NCBI RefSeq assembly: GCF_039822205.1
Contig: NZ_JBAGBW010000023.1
Span: forward strand, 1 to 28,814
DNA length: 28,814 nt
DNA from: Thermodesulfobium sp. 4217-1
GTDB lineage: Bacteria; Thermodesulfobiota; Thermodesulfobiia; Thermodesulfobiales; Thermodesulfobiaceae
Direction of reading: 5' to 3'
Position 1 is the first letter of the stretch. Each line of letters begins with the position of its first letter. This document shows, in pieces, positions 17,412-26,212 of this stretch. The translations under genes were made by a program, and so were the position numbers. The notes beneath the pieces were generated by a model that searched no databases, was not told the origin of the DNA, and was given only the letters and a program-made list of their open reading frames with translations.

Positions 17412-18310
17412 TATTTCTCACCCCTTAACTTTGCCCATTTCTCTACAAGCTCTTTCTCATCTTTTGAAAGATTTTTCGGAATTTGTACGTTCAAACTAAC
17501 AAGAAGATCGCCTCTAACTTTATTATGTTTTAATAACCCAAGTCCCTTTAATCTTAAAGTTGTTCCAGATGAAGAACTGGGTGGAATCTTTACAGTCACC
17601 TTGCCATCAGGACTTTCCACCGAGGCCTCTCCTCCAAGAAGTGCAGTAAATAGAGAAATGTTTATCGATGTTTTAATGTTTTCACCGTCAAAAGAAAATC
17701 TTGAATCTTTTTCGATCTTCACTTTTACATATAGATCTCCGCCATTTTGGCCCAAACCTTTAAACTTGATCTTGGACCCTTCTTTTACTCCAGCAGGAAT
17801 CTTTAGCTCAACGTCTCTTTTTAAATAAGATAGATTTACTTTTTTTGTAGTTCCGTGTAAAAATTCATGAAAAGATAAAACTACTTCAGATTCTACATCT
17901 TGACCCATATTTGTTCTAACGTTTTGCTGCTTTCCAAAAAGGTCAAATGGTGAAAATCCCTTACTGGAAAAGCCCTTCTTACCGCTAGAACCAAATATGC
18001 CATTTATGAGGTCAAAGATATTGTCAAAGTCACCAGGGTTAACGTTATATTGATTATAGAATCCACCATTTGCGTTTTGATTGCCTGACGCTCCGCCTGT
18101 CCATGAAGTCCCCATCTGATCGTATATTTTTCTCTTTTCAACATTTGATAATACCTCGTGGGCTTCGTTTATCTCTTTAAATTTTTCGGCATCACCGCCT
18201 GGGAGATCAGGGTGAAATTTTCTTGCCAGCTTTTTATAAGCCTGCTTAATCTCTTTCTCAGTAGCATTTTTGTTTACACCAAGGATCTTATAATAGTCTT
18301 TATAGTTCAT
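17411..18310 (-). CDS. dnaJ: DnaJ-family co-chaperone, class B (no zinc finger)
   Basis: A 299-aa Hsp40. The J domain (1-65) has the HPD tripeptide at 33-35, which stimulates DnaK ATP hydrolysis. A Gly/Asn/Phe-rich linker (about 68-135) and two C-terminal substrate-binding beta domains follow (about 140-290). The four CxxCxGxG zinc repeats of classical DnaJ are absent, so it is a class B (CbpA-like) protein, though it occupies the normal dnaJ place in the operon. The start overlaps the grpE end by 11 nt, with AGGAAGG about 12 nt upstream. Confidence 0.92.
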   Translation of the reverse strand: MNYKDYYKILGVNKNATEKEIKQAYKKLARKFHPDLPGGDAEKFKEINEAHEVLSNVEKRKIYDQMGTSWTGGASGNQNANGGFYNQYNVNPGDFDNIFDLINGIFGSSGKKGFSSKGFSPFDLFGKQQNVRTNMGQDVESEVVLSFHEFLHGTTKKVNLSYLKRDVELKIPAGVKEGSKIKFKGLGQNGGDLYVKVKIEKDSRFSFDGENIKTSINISLFTALLGGEASVESPDGKVTVKIPPSSSSGTTLRLKGLGLLKHNKVRGDLLVSLNVQIPKNLSKDEKELVEKWAKLRGEK

Positions 18311-18854
18311 CTAAGATTTCGCCTTCCTTTTTGGGCGGTCGGCTTACTTTTACTTTTGATGGGATCAATACTTCGTTGTTATACATATAACCAGCACTAA
18401 GTTCTTGAAGTATTGTGCCTTCAGGTTTATCTGATTCCTCTGCGAAAACGATTTCATGATAAAGTGGATTAAAGATGCTATCGGGCTCAGCGTCAATCTT
18501 TTTAACATTTTCCGATTTGAGCGCTTCATACAGGTTTTTGTAAACCATCTCTATTCCCTTTTTAAAGCTATCAGAGTCAGAGTAAGACAGGGCTTTTTCA
18601 AGCTGATCAATATTGGGAAGTATCTTAGACAAGAAACTTCTTCTTATCTCATTTGATTTAAAATCTATTTCTCTTTGATTTCTTTTTCTAAGATTGTCAT
18701 AATCAGCGACACTTCTTAGATATTTATTTTGCAAATCGCTTACTTCTTTTTTTAGCTGCTCAATAAGAGCATCTTTATCTTCAATTGGAGTTTCGACATA
18801 GTCTTTAGACTCCTTGTCGAACTCATCATTGTTTTCTATTTTTATCTCAGACAT
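18300..18854 (-). CDS. grpE: GrpE nucleotide exchange factor
   Basis: About 184 aa. It releases ADP from DnaK. A long N-terminal coiled coil (about 30-95, with [17 protein letters not shown]) is followed by the four-helix and beta-wing domain ending [11 protein letters not shown] chose the ATG at 18854, because AAAGGAGGT is a few nt upstream; the open frame continues to 18947, but the extra residues are not GrpE-like and overlap the hairpin of the dnaK-grpE gap. Second gene of the dnaK operon, 223 nt after dnaK. Confidence 0.94.
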   Translation of the reverse strand: MSEIKIENNDEFDKESKDYVETPIEDKDALIEQLKKEVSDLQNKYLRSVADYDNLRKRNQREIDFKSNEIRRSFLSKILPNIDQLEKALSYSDSDSFKKGIEMVYKNLYEALKSENVKKIDAEPDSIFNPLYHEIVFAEESDKPEGTILQELSAGYMYNNEVLIPSKVKVSRPPKKEGEILDEL

Positions 18855-18929
18855 ATTTTTACCTCCTTTCAATATACTGCTTAAATATTTATAAAGTTTT
18901 CCAAAACATGTTTCAAGTATTGATGCCCT

Positions 18930-18986
18930 GGTAACGAGTGACAGCAAATTTAAATAACCATATTTATAATGTTGCCACCCGTTACC
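18930..18986 (-). other. Long stem-loop in the dnaK-grpE gap
   Basis: On the minus strand the arms GGTAACGGGTGGCAAC and GCTGTCACTCGTTACC pair over 16 positions with two G-U wobbles and one mismatch around a 25-nt AT-rich loop. The mismatches on the DNA level become wobble pairs only in minus-strand RNA, so it is probably an mRNA structure. No T-run follows, so it is more likely a processing, stability or pausing site than a terminator. Confidence 0.6.
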
Positions 18987-19077
18987 TTAGCAAAAGAAAC
19001 AATCAAGCTCAAAAACATTTAACTATCTTAAAAGCAATAATTCTCAAAACAAATACAAAATATTTTTAGAATTTCTC

Positions 19078-20985
19078 TTAATTGTCCTTTTTAAAATCAG
19101 CGTCTATAACTTCGCCTTCTTGAGGACCTTGTTGTGAAGACTCAGATGTTGTCGGTCCAGAAGAGGCAGTAGATGAGCTATTTTTATAAATTTCTTCGCT
19201 AAGCTTATAGCTTAGCTCTTTTAGCTCATTCATTTTTGCTTCAATTTCAGACTTGGCAGCGTTATTGTTTACCAGATCTCTCAATTCTGAAATTCCTTTT
19301 TCAATCTTTGTTTTTTCATCTTGAGAAACCTTATCGCCCATATCCTTAAGAGTCTTCTCTAAGCTATAGGCGAAGCTTTCTGCCTGATTTCTTGTATCAG
19401 TTTCTTCTTTGATCCTCTTATCTTCTTCAGCAAATTGCTCAGCCTTCTTAACCATTTCATCAATATCATCCTTAGACAGGGTAGAGGCTCCCGTAACGGT
19501 AATCCTTTGCTCCTTGCCAGTACCAAGATCTTTCGCATGAACAGTTAAAATACCATTTGCATCAATATCAAAAGCAACTTCGATTTGAGGTACCCCTCTT
19601 GGAGCAGGTGGCAATCCTTCCAACCTAAACCTTGCAAGGGTTCTATTGTCCCTTGCCATAGCTCTTTCTCCCTGAAGAACATGAATTTCCACGGCAGGCT
19701 GACTATCCTCTGCTGTGGTAAATATTTCACTCTTCTTAGTAGGAATAGTAGTATTTCTCTCAATCATCTTTGTAAAGACGCCACCAAGAGTCTCAATGCC
19801 CAAAGAAAGCGGCGTAACGTCTAACAAAACTATGTCCTTTACTTCTCCCGTAAGAACTGCGCCTTGAATAGCAGCGCCTACAGCCACAACTTCATCAGGA
19901 TTTACTCCCTTATTTGGTTCTTTTCCAATTAACTTCTTTACAAGCTCTTGAACAGAAGGCATCCTGGTAGAACCGCCCACAAGGATGATTTCATCTATAT
20001 TTTCAACCTTAAGTTTTGCATCATCAACAGCCTGTCTAAATGGAGCGATACATCTTTCGGTAAGACTTCTTGTGATATCCTCAAACTTTGCTCTGGTAAT
20101 AGCCATCTCAAGGTGCTTTGGACCAGTTTGATCAGCAGTAATAAATGGCAAGCTTATGTTCGTGGATGTCATGGAAGAAAGCTCAATCTTAGCTTTCTCT
20201 GATCCCTCCAGCAGTCTTTGCCAGGCTTGCTTATCAGTTTTTAAATCTATTCCCTGATCCTTTTTGAACTCTTCAGCCAGATAGGTTGCAAGAGCTAGAT
20301 CGTAATCATCTCCGCCTAAGTGAGTATCTCCAGATGTAGATTTTACTTCGAAAACTCCGTCACCAACTTCTAATATTGACACATCAAATGTTCCGCCGCC
20401 AAGATCCCAAACAAGAACTGTTTCATTCTTTTTCTTATCCAAACCATAAGCAAGAGCTGCAGCAGTAGGCTCATTTATTATCCTTACTACTTCTAAGCCA
20501 GCGATTTTACCAGCATCTTTTGTAGCCTGTCTTTGTGAATCGTTAAAATATGCGGGCACAGTAATAACAGCTTTTGTAATCTTGGTGCCAAGATATGCCT
20601 CTGCATCAGTCTTTAACTTCATTAGTATCATTGAGGATATCTCCTCAGGAGAGAGATCCTTATTTGCAACTGGTATTTTAAATTTTACAGAATCATTAGG
20701 ACCCTGCACAACTTCATATGCCACTCTTTTTTTCTCAGCAGAAACCTCAGAAAAACGATGCCCTATAAACCTTTTCGCCGAATAAACAGTATTATCAGAG
20801 TTAAGTACAGCCTGCCTTCTCGCAAGTTGACCTACCAATCTATCACCAGTTTTTGTAAAACCGACTACAGATGGCGTCAGTCTACTACCCTCACTATTTG
20901 GTATTACAACAGGCTCGCCGCCTTCAACTACAGCAATAACTGAATTAGTAGTACCTAAGTCGATACCAACAATCTTGTCTGACAT
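19078..20985 (-). CDS. dnaK: Molecular chaperone DnaK (Hsp70)
   Basis: A 635-aa Hsp70 of normal length. The ATPase domain (about 1-375) starts [17 protein letters not shown] and has [10 protein letters not shown] and [11 protein letters not shown]. The linker [11 protein letters not shown] leads to the substrate-binding domain and the helical lid, and the C-terminus [13 protein letters not shown] carries the conserved IDADF tail. It includes the exchange-factor dependent loop, consistent with grpE in the operon. First gene of dnaK-grpE-dnaJ-hspR-clpB, with a strong promoter at 21027 and a HAIR-like repeat just upstream. Confidence 0.98.
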   Translation of the reverse strand: MSDKIVGIDLGTTNSVIAVVEGGEPVVIPNSEGSRLTPSVVGFTKTGDRLVGQLARRQAVLNSDNTVYSAKRFIGHRFSEVSAEKKRVAYEVVQGPNDSVKFKIPVANKDLSPEEISSMILMKLKTDAEAYLGTKITKAVITVPAYFNDSQRQATKDAGKIAGLEVVRIINEPTAAALAYGLDKKKNETVLVWDLGGGTFDVSILEVGDGVFEVKSTSGDTHLGGDDYDLALATYLAEEFKKDQGIDLKTDKQAWQRLLEGSEKAKIELSSMTSTNISLPFITADQTGPKHLEMAITRAKFEDITRSLTERCIAPFRQAVDDAKLKVENIDEIILVGGSTRMPSVQELVKKLIGKEPNKGVNPDEVVAVGAAIQGAVLTGEVKDIVLLDVTPLSLGIETLGGVFTKMIERNTTIPTKKSEIFTTAEDSQPAVEIHVLQGERAMARDNRTLARFRLEGLPPAPRGVPQIEVAFDIDANGILTVHAKDLGTGKEQRITVTGASTLSKDDIDEMVKKAEQFAEEDKRIKEETDTRNQAESFAYSLEKTLKDMGDKVSQDEKTKIEKGISELRDLVNNNAAKSEIEAKMNELKELSYKLSEEIYKNSSSTASSGPTTSESSQQGPQEGEVIDADFKKDN

Positions 20986-21026
20986 TATTACACCTCCGAA
21001 AAGTATTAAATTATATTTTCAAAAAT

Positions 21027-21055
21027 AATATACCATATTGATTACTACGTGTCAA
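21027..21055 (-). promoter_or_regulatory. dnaK operon promoter
   Basis: Minus strand: perfect TTGACA (21050-21055), a 17-nt spacer, then TATATT (21027-21032). The predicted start is near 21020, leaving a leader of about 35 nt. A housekeeping-type promoter fits negative regulation by HspR. Confidence 0.8.
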
Positions 21056-21059
21056 TAGT

Positions 21060-21080
21060 ATTGATAACATAATACTCAAT
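21060..21080. promoter_or_regulatory. HAIR-like HspR operator
   Basis: Plus strand ATTGATA, 7 nt, ACTCAAT. Compared with the HAIR consensus CTTGAGT-N7-ACTCAAG, the right half matches 6 of 7 and the left 4 of 7, with the exact spacing and symmetric outer bases. It ends 5 bp from the dnaK -35 box. The hspR gene in the same operon makes it a good but degenerate candidate. No CIRCE element is present. Confidence 0.5.
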
Positions 21081-21174
21081 AGAACGATAGAGTGATAATT
21101 AATAGGTTTAGTATATATAGCTTACTTTTATGAACTTTAAAAAATTCTCAATAAAAAACATCTCATAAGTGTCA

Positions 21175-21192
21175 CATAAATGGTCATTTATG
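21175..21192. promoter_or_regulatory. Near-perfect palindrome upstream of dnaK
   Basis: CATAAATG, GT, CATTTATG: two 8-bp arms with a 2-bp centre, about 120 bp upstream of the dnaK -35 box. The centre is too short for an RNA hairpin, so a protein-binding site is more likely. Its regulator is unknown, and chance is possible in such AT-rich DNA. Confidence 0.3.
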
Positions 21193-21340
21193 ATTTCGAT
21201 AAACAGTCTATTAATGGATATATTAGCCTTAGAGATTAAAGAAGAGCTTATAGAAGCCAACAGGTAGAAAAAAAAGAAACTTTTACAATAAAGCAACTTG
21301 AGAAAAATTTTAGAAAATTATAATAACTTCAAAGCCTATC

Positions 21341-22198
21341 TCAGAAAATTTTATCATCATCATCATCATTCCAAACAAACGCCTTTAGGAAATATTGCAA
21401 CATATAAAGTTTCAATATATCGCTCATACCACTTTCTGAAAGCTCAAAAACAACTATAACGCCTTTCCAATTAACCTCTTCAGATAATATTTTTATATTA
21501 TTGCATCCTAATTTAACTGCACAATTGTTAGAAATGATGATCAATCTGCCATTTGTTTCTTCTATAATTCTTCTTAAAGTATACAAACCATAACCTGCAT
21601 GATTTATTTCTGAATAATAAAGGTTAACTTTAGATGGTGGAGAACTAACCCCTTTTTCTAAAGCTTTTATTATTGCTTCACTCTCTGTAAAGACATTATA
21701 TTTTCCTCTCAAATTAGATAAAAATCCTACACCTCTGTCAATTATACATATCTGAATTTTACCCTTTTTTGAGAAATACTGTCCTGATATAACAGGTGTT
21801 CTATCGCTTAAAGAATGATATACAGCGTTATTTAAAAGTTCACCAGTCATATATATCAAATAATCACTTAGATCATTTTTGTCTTCTTTATGCAAGTTAC
21901 GGATTATTAAATTAACTATTTTATTGCCATTTTCTCTAATATTATTAAAGTCTACAATTTCTAAAGGAATATAATTTTTATCTATATTATATTTAGAAGA
22001 AAGAGTTTTTATATAACTAGATGATAAATATGAAGGATTTGTACGTACATTAAGATTAGAATTTTCTAGTTCTAAAGCTTTCAATATTGCCCCACCTATA
22101 GGTTCAATAAACCAGTAGTTTGAAACATTAATCTCATTTTGACTTATTTTTACAAAATTATTGAATTCTTCAACAAAATTTTCAAAAGTAAAATCCAT
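21341..22198 (-). CDS. Histidine-kinase-type ATPase (GHKL) partner of a STAS-like protein
   Basis: A 285-aa soluble protein with a GHKL ATP-binding fold: N-box GELLNNAVYHS (Glu120, Asn124, His128), G1 box IDRGVGF (153-159) and G2 box HAGYGLYTLRR (200-210). There is no HisKA or sensor domain; the N-terminal 115 residues are of unknown type. This points to an anti-sigma-factor-like or regulatory kinase rather than a two-component sensor. It follows the STAS-like gene by 15 nt. The C-terminus carries five aspartates encoded by a GAT repeat. Ribosome binding site is weak, suggesting coupling. Function is inferred from motifs and partner; substrate and signal unknown. Confidence 0.75.
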   Translation of the reverse strand: MDFTFENFVEEFNNFVKISQNEINVSNYWFIEPIGGAILKALELENSNLNVRTNPSYLSSSYIKTLSSKYNIDKNYIPLEIVDFNNIRENGNKIVNLIIRNLHKEDKNDLSDYLIYMTGELLNNAVYHSLSDRTPVISGQYFSKKGKIQICIIDRGVGFLSNLRGKYNVFTESEAIIKALEKGVSSPPSKVNLYYSEINHAGYGLYTLRRIIEETNGRLIIISNNCAVKLGCNNIKILSEEVNWKGVIVVFELSESGMSDILKLYMLQYFLKAFVWNDDDDDKIF

Positions 22199-22213
22199 TT
22201 TAATAATCTTATT

Positions 22214-22516
22214 TTAAGCAGTCTTCATCTTTTTGCTATAGCTTACAACAAAATTCAAAACATCTTTTATTTGCCCATTTGTATTAATTAAACCTATATG
22301 ATTTTTTACAAATTCTACACCTTTATTGCGAACTATTACACCTATTATCTCATCTCCAAAAGACTGAGTAATAAGGACAAACCCTTCAAAATCAATCACA
22401 ACTTTATTATCATTTTCTAATATTTTTTCGATATTTTTTCTCACAATTAATCCATCATATCTTGATATCAAATTATCAGAATCCGAGAACAGACTTTTTA
22501 ATTTTACAATTTCCAT
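22214..22516 (-). CDS. STAS-like protein (DUF4325 family)
   Basis: A 100-aa single-domain protein. The pattern LISRYDGLIVRKNIEKIL (16-33), VVIDFEGFVLITQSFGDEIIGVIV (39-62) matches the DUF4325 STAS-like family: a start with an SR pair, then a hydrophobic strand with DF.G and a [Q/S]SF.DE helix. Proteins of this family tend to be encoded next to GHKL ATPases, as here. By analogy with partner-switching anti-anti-sigma factors it may be the ATPase's phosphorylation or binding partner, but the typical phosphorylated serine is not obvious. A strong site (GGGGAGG) precedes the ATG, and a promoter lies at 22552. Confidence 0.75.
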   Translation of the reverse strand: MEIVKLKSLFSDSDNLISRYDGLIVRKNIEKILENDNKVVIDFEGFVLITQSFGDEIIGVIVRNKGVEFVKNHIGLINTNGQIKDVLNFVVSYSKKMKTA

Positions 22517-22551
22517 AACAAATTACCTCCCCTATCTAATAGCAATAAATA

Positions 22552-22580
22552 ATTATACTGTTATTAAAAAAATACTTCAA
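22552..22580 (-). promoter_or_regulatory. Promoter of the STAS-like/ATPase pair
   Basis: Minus strand: TTGAAG (22575-22580), 17-nt spacer, perfect TATAAT (22552-22557). Predicted start near 22546, about 30 nt before the ATG. Further upstream, 22623-22656 has short inverted repeats (AGAAAC/GTTTCT, ACTCAA/TTGAGT) of unknown meaning. Confidence 0.65.
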
Positions 22581-22673
22581 GTTGACAAATTGCTTTGTTT
22601 CAAGCTACACCGAATTACCATCAGAAACTCAAAAGTGTTTCTAATGAAGCTTGAGTATGCAACTCTTTATGTT

Positions 22674-22723
22674 AAATAACCACCCAAAAATACTTGATAA
22701 TATGAATCTAAGGGTGGTTATTT
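22674..22723 (-). terminator. Terminator-like hairpin after iscU
   Basis: The arms AAATAACCACCC and GGGTGGTTATTT give a perfect 12-bp stem with a 26-nt loop, 20 nt after the iscU stop. The 3' arm ends in TTATTT. It is T-rich on both strands, so it could act in either direction. Confidence 0.6.
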
Positions 22724-22743
22724 GATTTTATATAATTAAAATT

Positions 22744-23172
22744 TTAATTATTACATTGATGATCCTTTATAACCTCAGCATGCGTCCTCTCTTTCCACAG
22801 ATCAAGATTATTGGCTTTTCTGTAGTCATTTATAGCTTTATGTATTGCTTCTTCAGCCAAAACGCTGCAATGCATTTTCATAGGAGGTAAGCCATCCAAT
22901 GCCTCTGCTACAGCCCTATTTGTTATCTCCCACGCTTCTTCGACCGTCTTGCCTTTTATCAGCTCACTTGCAATACTAGATGATGCAATTGCAGATGCAC
23001 AGCCATAGGTCTCATATTTTACATCCTCAATAATATTATCCTTAACTTTTATATAAACCTTCATAATATCGCCGCATCTGGGATTGCCTACTTCACCTAT
23101 TCCATCAGCGTCAGAAATAACGCCCACATTTCTTGGGTTTCTAAAATGATCCATTACTTTCTCGCTGTACAT
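22744..23172 (-). CDS. iscU: Iron-sulfur cluster scaffold IscU/NifU-like
   Basis: A 142-aa scaffold on which IscS assembles Fe-S clusters before transfer to target proteins. Conserved ligands are present: Cys33 and Asp35 (NPRCGD), Cys58 (YGCASAIASSS), His101 and Cys102 (MKMHCSVLAEEAI). The N-terminus MYSEKVMDHFRNPRNVG is typical. It is slightly longer than E. coli IscU, with a C-terminal tail of about 20 residues. The start overlaps iscS by 19 nt. No iscR or hscAB is nearby. Confidence 0.95.
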   Translation of the reverse strand: MYSEKVMDHFRNPRNVGVISDADGIGEVGNPRCGDIMKVYIKVKDNIIEDVKYETYGCASAIASSSIASELIKGKTVEEAWEITNRAVAEALDGLPPMKMHCSVLAEEAIHKAINDYRKANNLDLWKERTHAEVIKDHQCNN

Positions 23173-24362
23173 GATATCTGCTCCTCTCTATCTAAAATTT
23201 GACTCCAAAGGGGCGACATAGCCCTTCTTCTTTCCACAATTTTAGGCAAAACATCTAAAACATAGTCAACGTCTTCTTCGGTTGTATTCAATCCAAGAGT
23301 CATCCTTACAGAACCATGAGCGACTTCATGAGATAGACCGATCGAGAGCAGGACATGCGAAGGTTCCAGGGAACCAGATGCACAGGCACTTCCAGTAGAG
23401 ACAAAAACTCCTGCGTCATCCAGGTCAAAGAGCAAGGTCTCGCCCTCTACTCCTACAAAACTAATGTTTACATTGTTGGGCAATCTATTGTCGCCTCTGG
23501 GACCATTCAACTTTGCATTAGGGACTTTATTTAGAATGCCTTCAATTATCTTATCTCTTAAAACTCTCAGACGATTGATTTCAAAATCAAGCTCTTCTCC
23601 AGCAATTTCAATAGCCTTACCCAATCCAACAATTCCAGACACATTCTCTGTACTGGCTCTCTTACCTCTTTCCTGTGCACCGCCATCAATTAAATTATCT
23701 ATCTTAACGCCTTTTCTTATATACAATACTCCGACACCTTTAGGCCCATAGAATTTGTGGCCTGACATAGACAACAGGTCTATGTTCATTGATTTTACAT
23801 CAATAGGCAAATGTCCAACTGCCTGGACTGCATCAGTATGAAAATATATACCCTTTTCTCTACAGATTTTTCCAATTTCTGATACTGGCTCAATCGTACC
23901 AATTTCGTTATTCGCAAACATTATTGAAACCAATATAGTCTTCTCGGTAATAGCATTTTTCAGATCCTCTATTTTTATAAAGCCTTCAGAGTCTACAGGC
24001 AAATAAGTCACAGAAAATCCATTCTTTTCAAGAAACTTACTTGCATTTAATATTGCATGATGTTCTATCTGTGACGTGATAATATGATTTCCCCTGGCTC
24101 TATTAGCAAATGCAATGCCCTTAATAGCCCAATTGTCGCTTTCAGAACCGCCAGATGTAAAATAAACCTCGTTCTCATCCGAGTTTATAACTTTTGCTAC
24201 CTTATGTCGCGCAAGCTTGATAGCACTTTTGTTGATCTCAGAAAAAGAATACAAGGAAGATGGATTGGCGAAATTATCCTTGAAATAAGGCATCATCTCA
24301 TCTAAAACACCTTGCCTTACAAAAGTAGTAGCAGCATAATCCATATATATAGATCTTTTCAT
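23154..24362 (-). CDS. iscS: Cysteine desulfurase IscS/NifS-like
   Basis: About 402 aa, a PLP enzyme that removes sulfur from cysteine as a persulfide and passes it to IscU. Visible features: MDYAATT near the N-terminus, SGHKFYGPKG (Lys203, PLP Schiff base), IEHHAIL (100-106), and the long mobile loop TGSACASGSLEPSHVL with Cys327, as in group I enzymes. The ATG at 24362 is chosen because CAAGGAGG lies just upstream; the open frame to 24425 adds 21 residues not like the family. Its stop overlaps the iscU start. I could not identify a convincing promoter in 24363-24450. Confidence 0.95.
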   Translation of the reverse strand: MKRSIYMDYAATTFVRQGVLDEMMPYFKDNFANPSSLYSFSEINKSAIKLARHKVAKVINSDENEVYFTSGGSESDNWAIKGIAFANRARGNHIITSQIEHHAILNASKFLEKNGFSVTYLPVDSEGFIKIEDLKNAITEKTILVSIMFANNEIGTIEPVSEIGKICREKGIYFHTDAVQAVGHLPIDVKSMNIDLLSMSGHKFYGPKGVGVLYIRKGVKIDNLIDGGAQERGKRASTENVSGIVGLGKAIEIAGEELDFEINRLRVLRDKIIEGILNKVPNAKLNGPRGDNRLPNNVNISFVGVEGETLLFDLDDAGVFVSTGSACASGSLEPSHVLLSIGLSHEVAHGSVRMTLGLNTTEEDVDYVLDVLPKIVERRRAMSPLWSQILDREEQISCTARK

Positions 24363-24450
24363 CTTAAATCCTCCTTGAATCACATTTTTAATAATCAAAT
24401 TTATAACTTTCTTACACACAGCCATTTAAACTTAAATTTTTTATAAATAA

Positions 24451-24505
24451 AGTTTACTAATTTACTATACTATTATTGTATAATAATTTACCATTTTAGT
24501 AAACT
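24451..24505 (-). terminator. Terminator at the end of the RiPP cluster
   Basis: On the minus strand AGTTTACTAA and TTAGTAAACT form a perfect 10-bp outer stem around a 35-nt AT-rich loop that can itself fold (a small TATTA/TAATA stem). A TTATTTATAAAAAATTT stretch follows. It begins 2 nt after the exporter stop codon. Confidence 0.6.
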
Positions 24506-24506
24506 A

Positions 24507-26201
24507 TTAAATTTTATAATCTGTTTTGTCTGTTTTAAAAATCCTGCCCTCTTGAATAACCAGAAGATAATCAGAATATCTTAAGTTCTCAGGCCTATGG
24601 GTAGTATAAACAATAGTCTTGTCTTGAAATCTGTTCATAATATTCTCAAATAAGTCTTTTTGTGTGTTTATGTCGATTGCCGATGTGGCCTCATCAAAGA
24701 TAAAAACTCCTGCGTTTGTGAGCAAGGCTCTCGCAAGAGATATTCTTTGTCTTTGCCCCTCAGAAAGCATATATCCCCTCTCCCCCACATGAGTGTGGAT
24801 TCCATCTGGCAAGTTTTTTACAAAATCATCTAAACATACAATTTTTAAAATTTCATCTATATCGCAATCTGATTTATCAAAATTCGAATATTTTATATTT
24901 TCAAGAATTGTTCCATTAAACAATATTGGTCTTTGCCCAACCAAACAAATGCTATCTCTGAGTGATCCCAGTTTGAATTCCTTTATATCTTTGTCATTTA
25001 TGAGTATGTCACCCATAGTGGGCTCAATAAAGCGAATCAACAAAGAGGCGATTGTAGTCTTGCCAGATCCAGACTTGCCAACCAAAGCAACCTTATCAGA
25101 ACGAAAAATTTTAAAATTTGCGTCTTTAATTAGCAGGTCATTAGATTCATACAAAAAGTTGACATTTTTAAACTCAATATAGTTAATGATGTTATTTTTT
25201 ATACATTCATGTCCATCAACTATTAGTTCGTTTTCATTTAGGAGAGATAGAACTCTTTCTATACCAGCCCTCGATTCATAATATAGGCTAATGCTCTGAG
25301 AAATGCTGTTAATAGGTCCATATAAGGACTCTAAGTAAGAAATAAATATTATCAAGTCTCCAATGGTCAAATCATTTGACAAAACCTGTTTTACCCCAAA
25401 CCACAATATCACTGCAGTACCCAAAGCGATTAGAACATTTACAACCCAGGCATGAATAGTTTCAAAAATATTAAGTTGGAGATTTAGACTAAGCGCGTCG
25501 CTGCTGGAGGTTTGGAATTTTTTGTATTCAGAATCTTCCATGTTAAAAATTCTCACGATATGCATATTATTTAAGAAGTATTCCACCGTAGACAATAGCT
25601 TGCTCTCTTTTTCCCTTAACTTATTTGAAACCTTAAAAATAGCCTTATTTAGAAAAGAGATAGACAAAAACAAAACAGGGATAGTAAAGAAGAATACAAA
25701 TAAAAGCTTTTGATTGATTTGAAATATCACAATAAATATTCCAAAGAGAAGAATTATTGAAGAAATCAAAGGAAAAATTATTTTTGTTGCTATGACCTGA
25801 ATTGACTGAGTGTCATTTATAGTTCTATATATTATGTCACCTGCTGATTTTTTATTAAAATATGAGATCTGAATTTTCTGTAATTTTCTATAAATATCCA
25901 ACCTAATATCGGTCAATATTGCGTTTCCAAAATATATTTTAGATATATTATTCAGCAGTACAAACGCGCCTAACAGAAAATATATTAATACAAATGACGC
26001 ACAAAGAATAAATAGTTGGATATCGAAAGGCAGATAACCCACAGCACTAAAAGGCAGATTTTTCTTTTCAATTAGATAATCAAATGCAAATTTTACAGGC
26101 CAGGGCTTAAGAAGTTGAAATAGTTGGATAAAAAGAATCTGAAATATTATAAAAAGTGTAATTTTTTTATAACGAAAGAAAAACTTAAAAATATCTTTCA
26201 T
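24507..26201 (-). CDS. ABC exporter (fused membrane and ATPase domains)
   Basis: A 564-aa half-transporter that works as a dimer in the inner membrane. Six membrane helices cover about 12-310, and the ATPase domain about 340-555. Motifs: Walker A GKSGSGKTT (375-383), Q-loop Gln423, signature LSEGQ (479-483, one change from LSGGQ), Walker B VFIFDE with Glu504, and the H-loop His535. There is no C39 peptidase at the N-terminus, so it probably exports without itself cutting a leader. It starts 11 nt after the ATP-grasp gene and ends at the cluster terminator, so the likely cargo is the modified peptide, or a general lipid/drug. Confidence 0.9.
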   Translation of the reverse strand: MKDIFKFFFRYKKITLFIIFQILFIQLFQLLKPWPVKFAFDYLIEKKNLPFSAVGYLPFDIQLFILCASFVLIYFLLGAFVLLNNISKIYFGNAILTDIRLDIYRKLQKIQISYFNKKSAGDIIYRTINDTQSIQVIATKIIFPLISSIILLFGIFIVIFQINQKLLFVFFFTIPVLFLSISFLNKAIFKVSNKLREKESKLLSTVEYFLNNMHIVRIFNMEDSEYKKFQTSSSDALSLNLQLNIFETIHAWVVNVLIALGTAVILWFGVKQVLSNDLTIGDLIIFISYLESLYGPINSISQSISLYYESRAGIERVLSLLNENELIVDGHECIKNNIINYIEFKNVNFLYESNDLLIKDANFKIFRSDKVALVGKSGSGKTTIASLLIRFIEPTMGDILINDKDIKEFKLGSLRDSICLVGQRPILFNGTILENIKYSNFDKSDCDIDEILKIVCLDDFVKNLPDGIHTHVGERGYMLSEGQRQRISLARALLTNAGVFIFDEATSAIDINTQKDLFENIMNRFQDKTIVYTTHRPENLRYSDYLLVIQEGRIFKTDKTDYKI

Positions 26202-26212
26202 TCTATATGAAG

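Noticed and set aside
21001-21100. A CIRCE element for HrcA control of dnaK
   Set aside because: No TTAGCACTC-N9-GAGTGCTAA-like repeat was found; the regulator in the operon is hspR and the repeat present is HAIR-like.
21108-21296. 62-codon minus-strand frame in the dnaK upstream spacer
   Set aside because: Rich in Phe/Ile/Ser with no family likeness, no good ribosome binding site, and it overlaps the 21175 palindrome. Consistent with chance in AT-rich DNA.
21341-21372. Repeat of TCATCA at the 3' end of the GHKL ATPase gene
   Set aside because: A short GAT-codon run giving five Asp at the C-terminus; probably a simple microsatellite and not a separate element.
22621-22661. HAIR-like TTGAGT/ACTCAA halves upstream of the STAS-like gene
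   Set aside because: Halves are in the wrong order and spacing for HAIR; judged to be overlapping short chance repeats.
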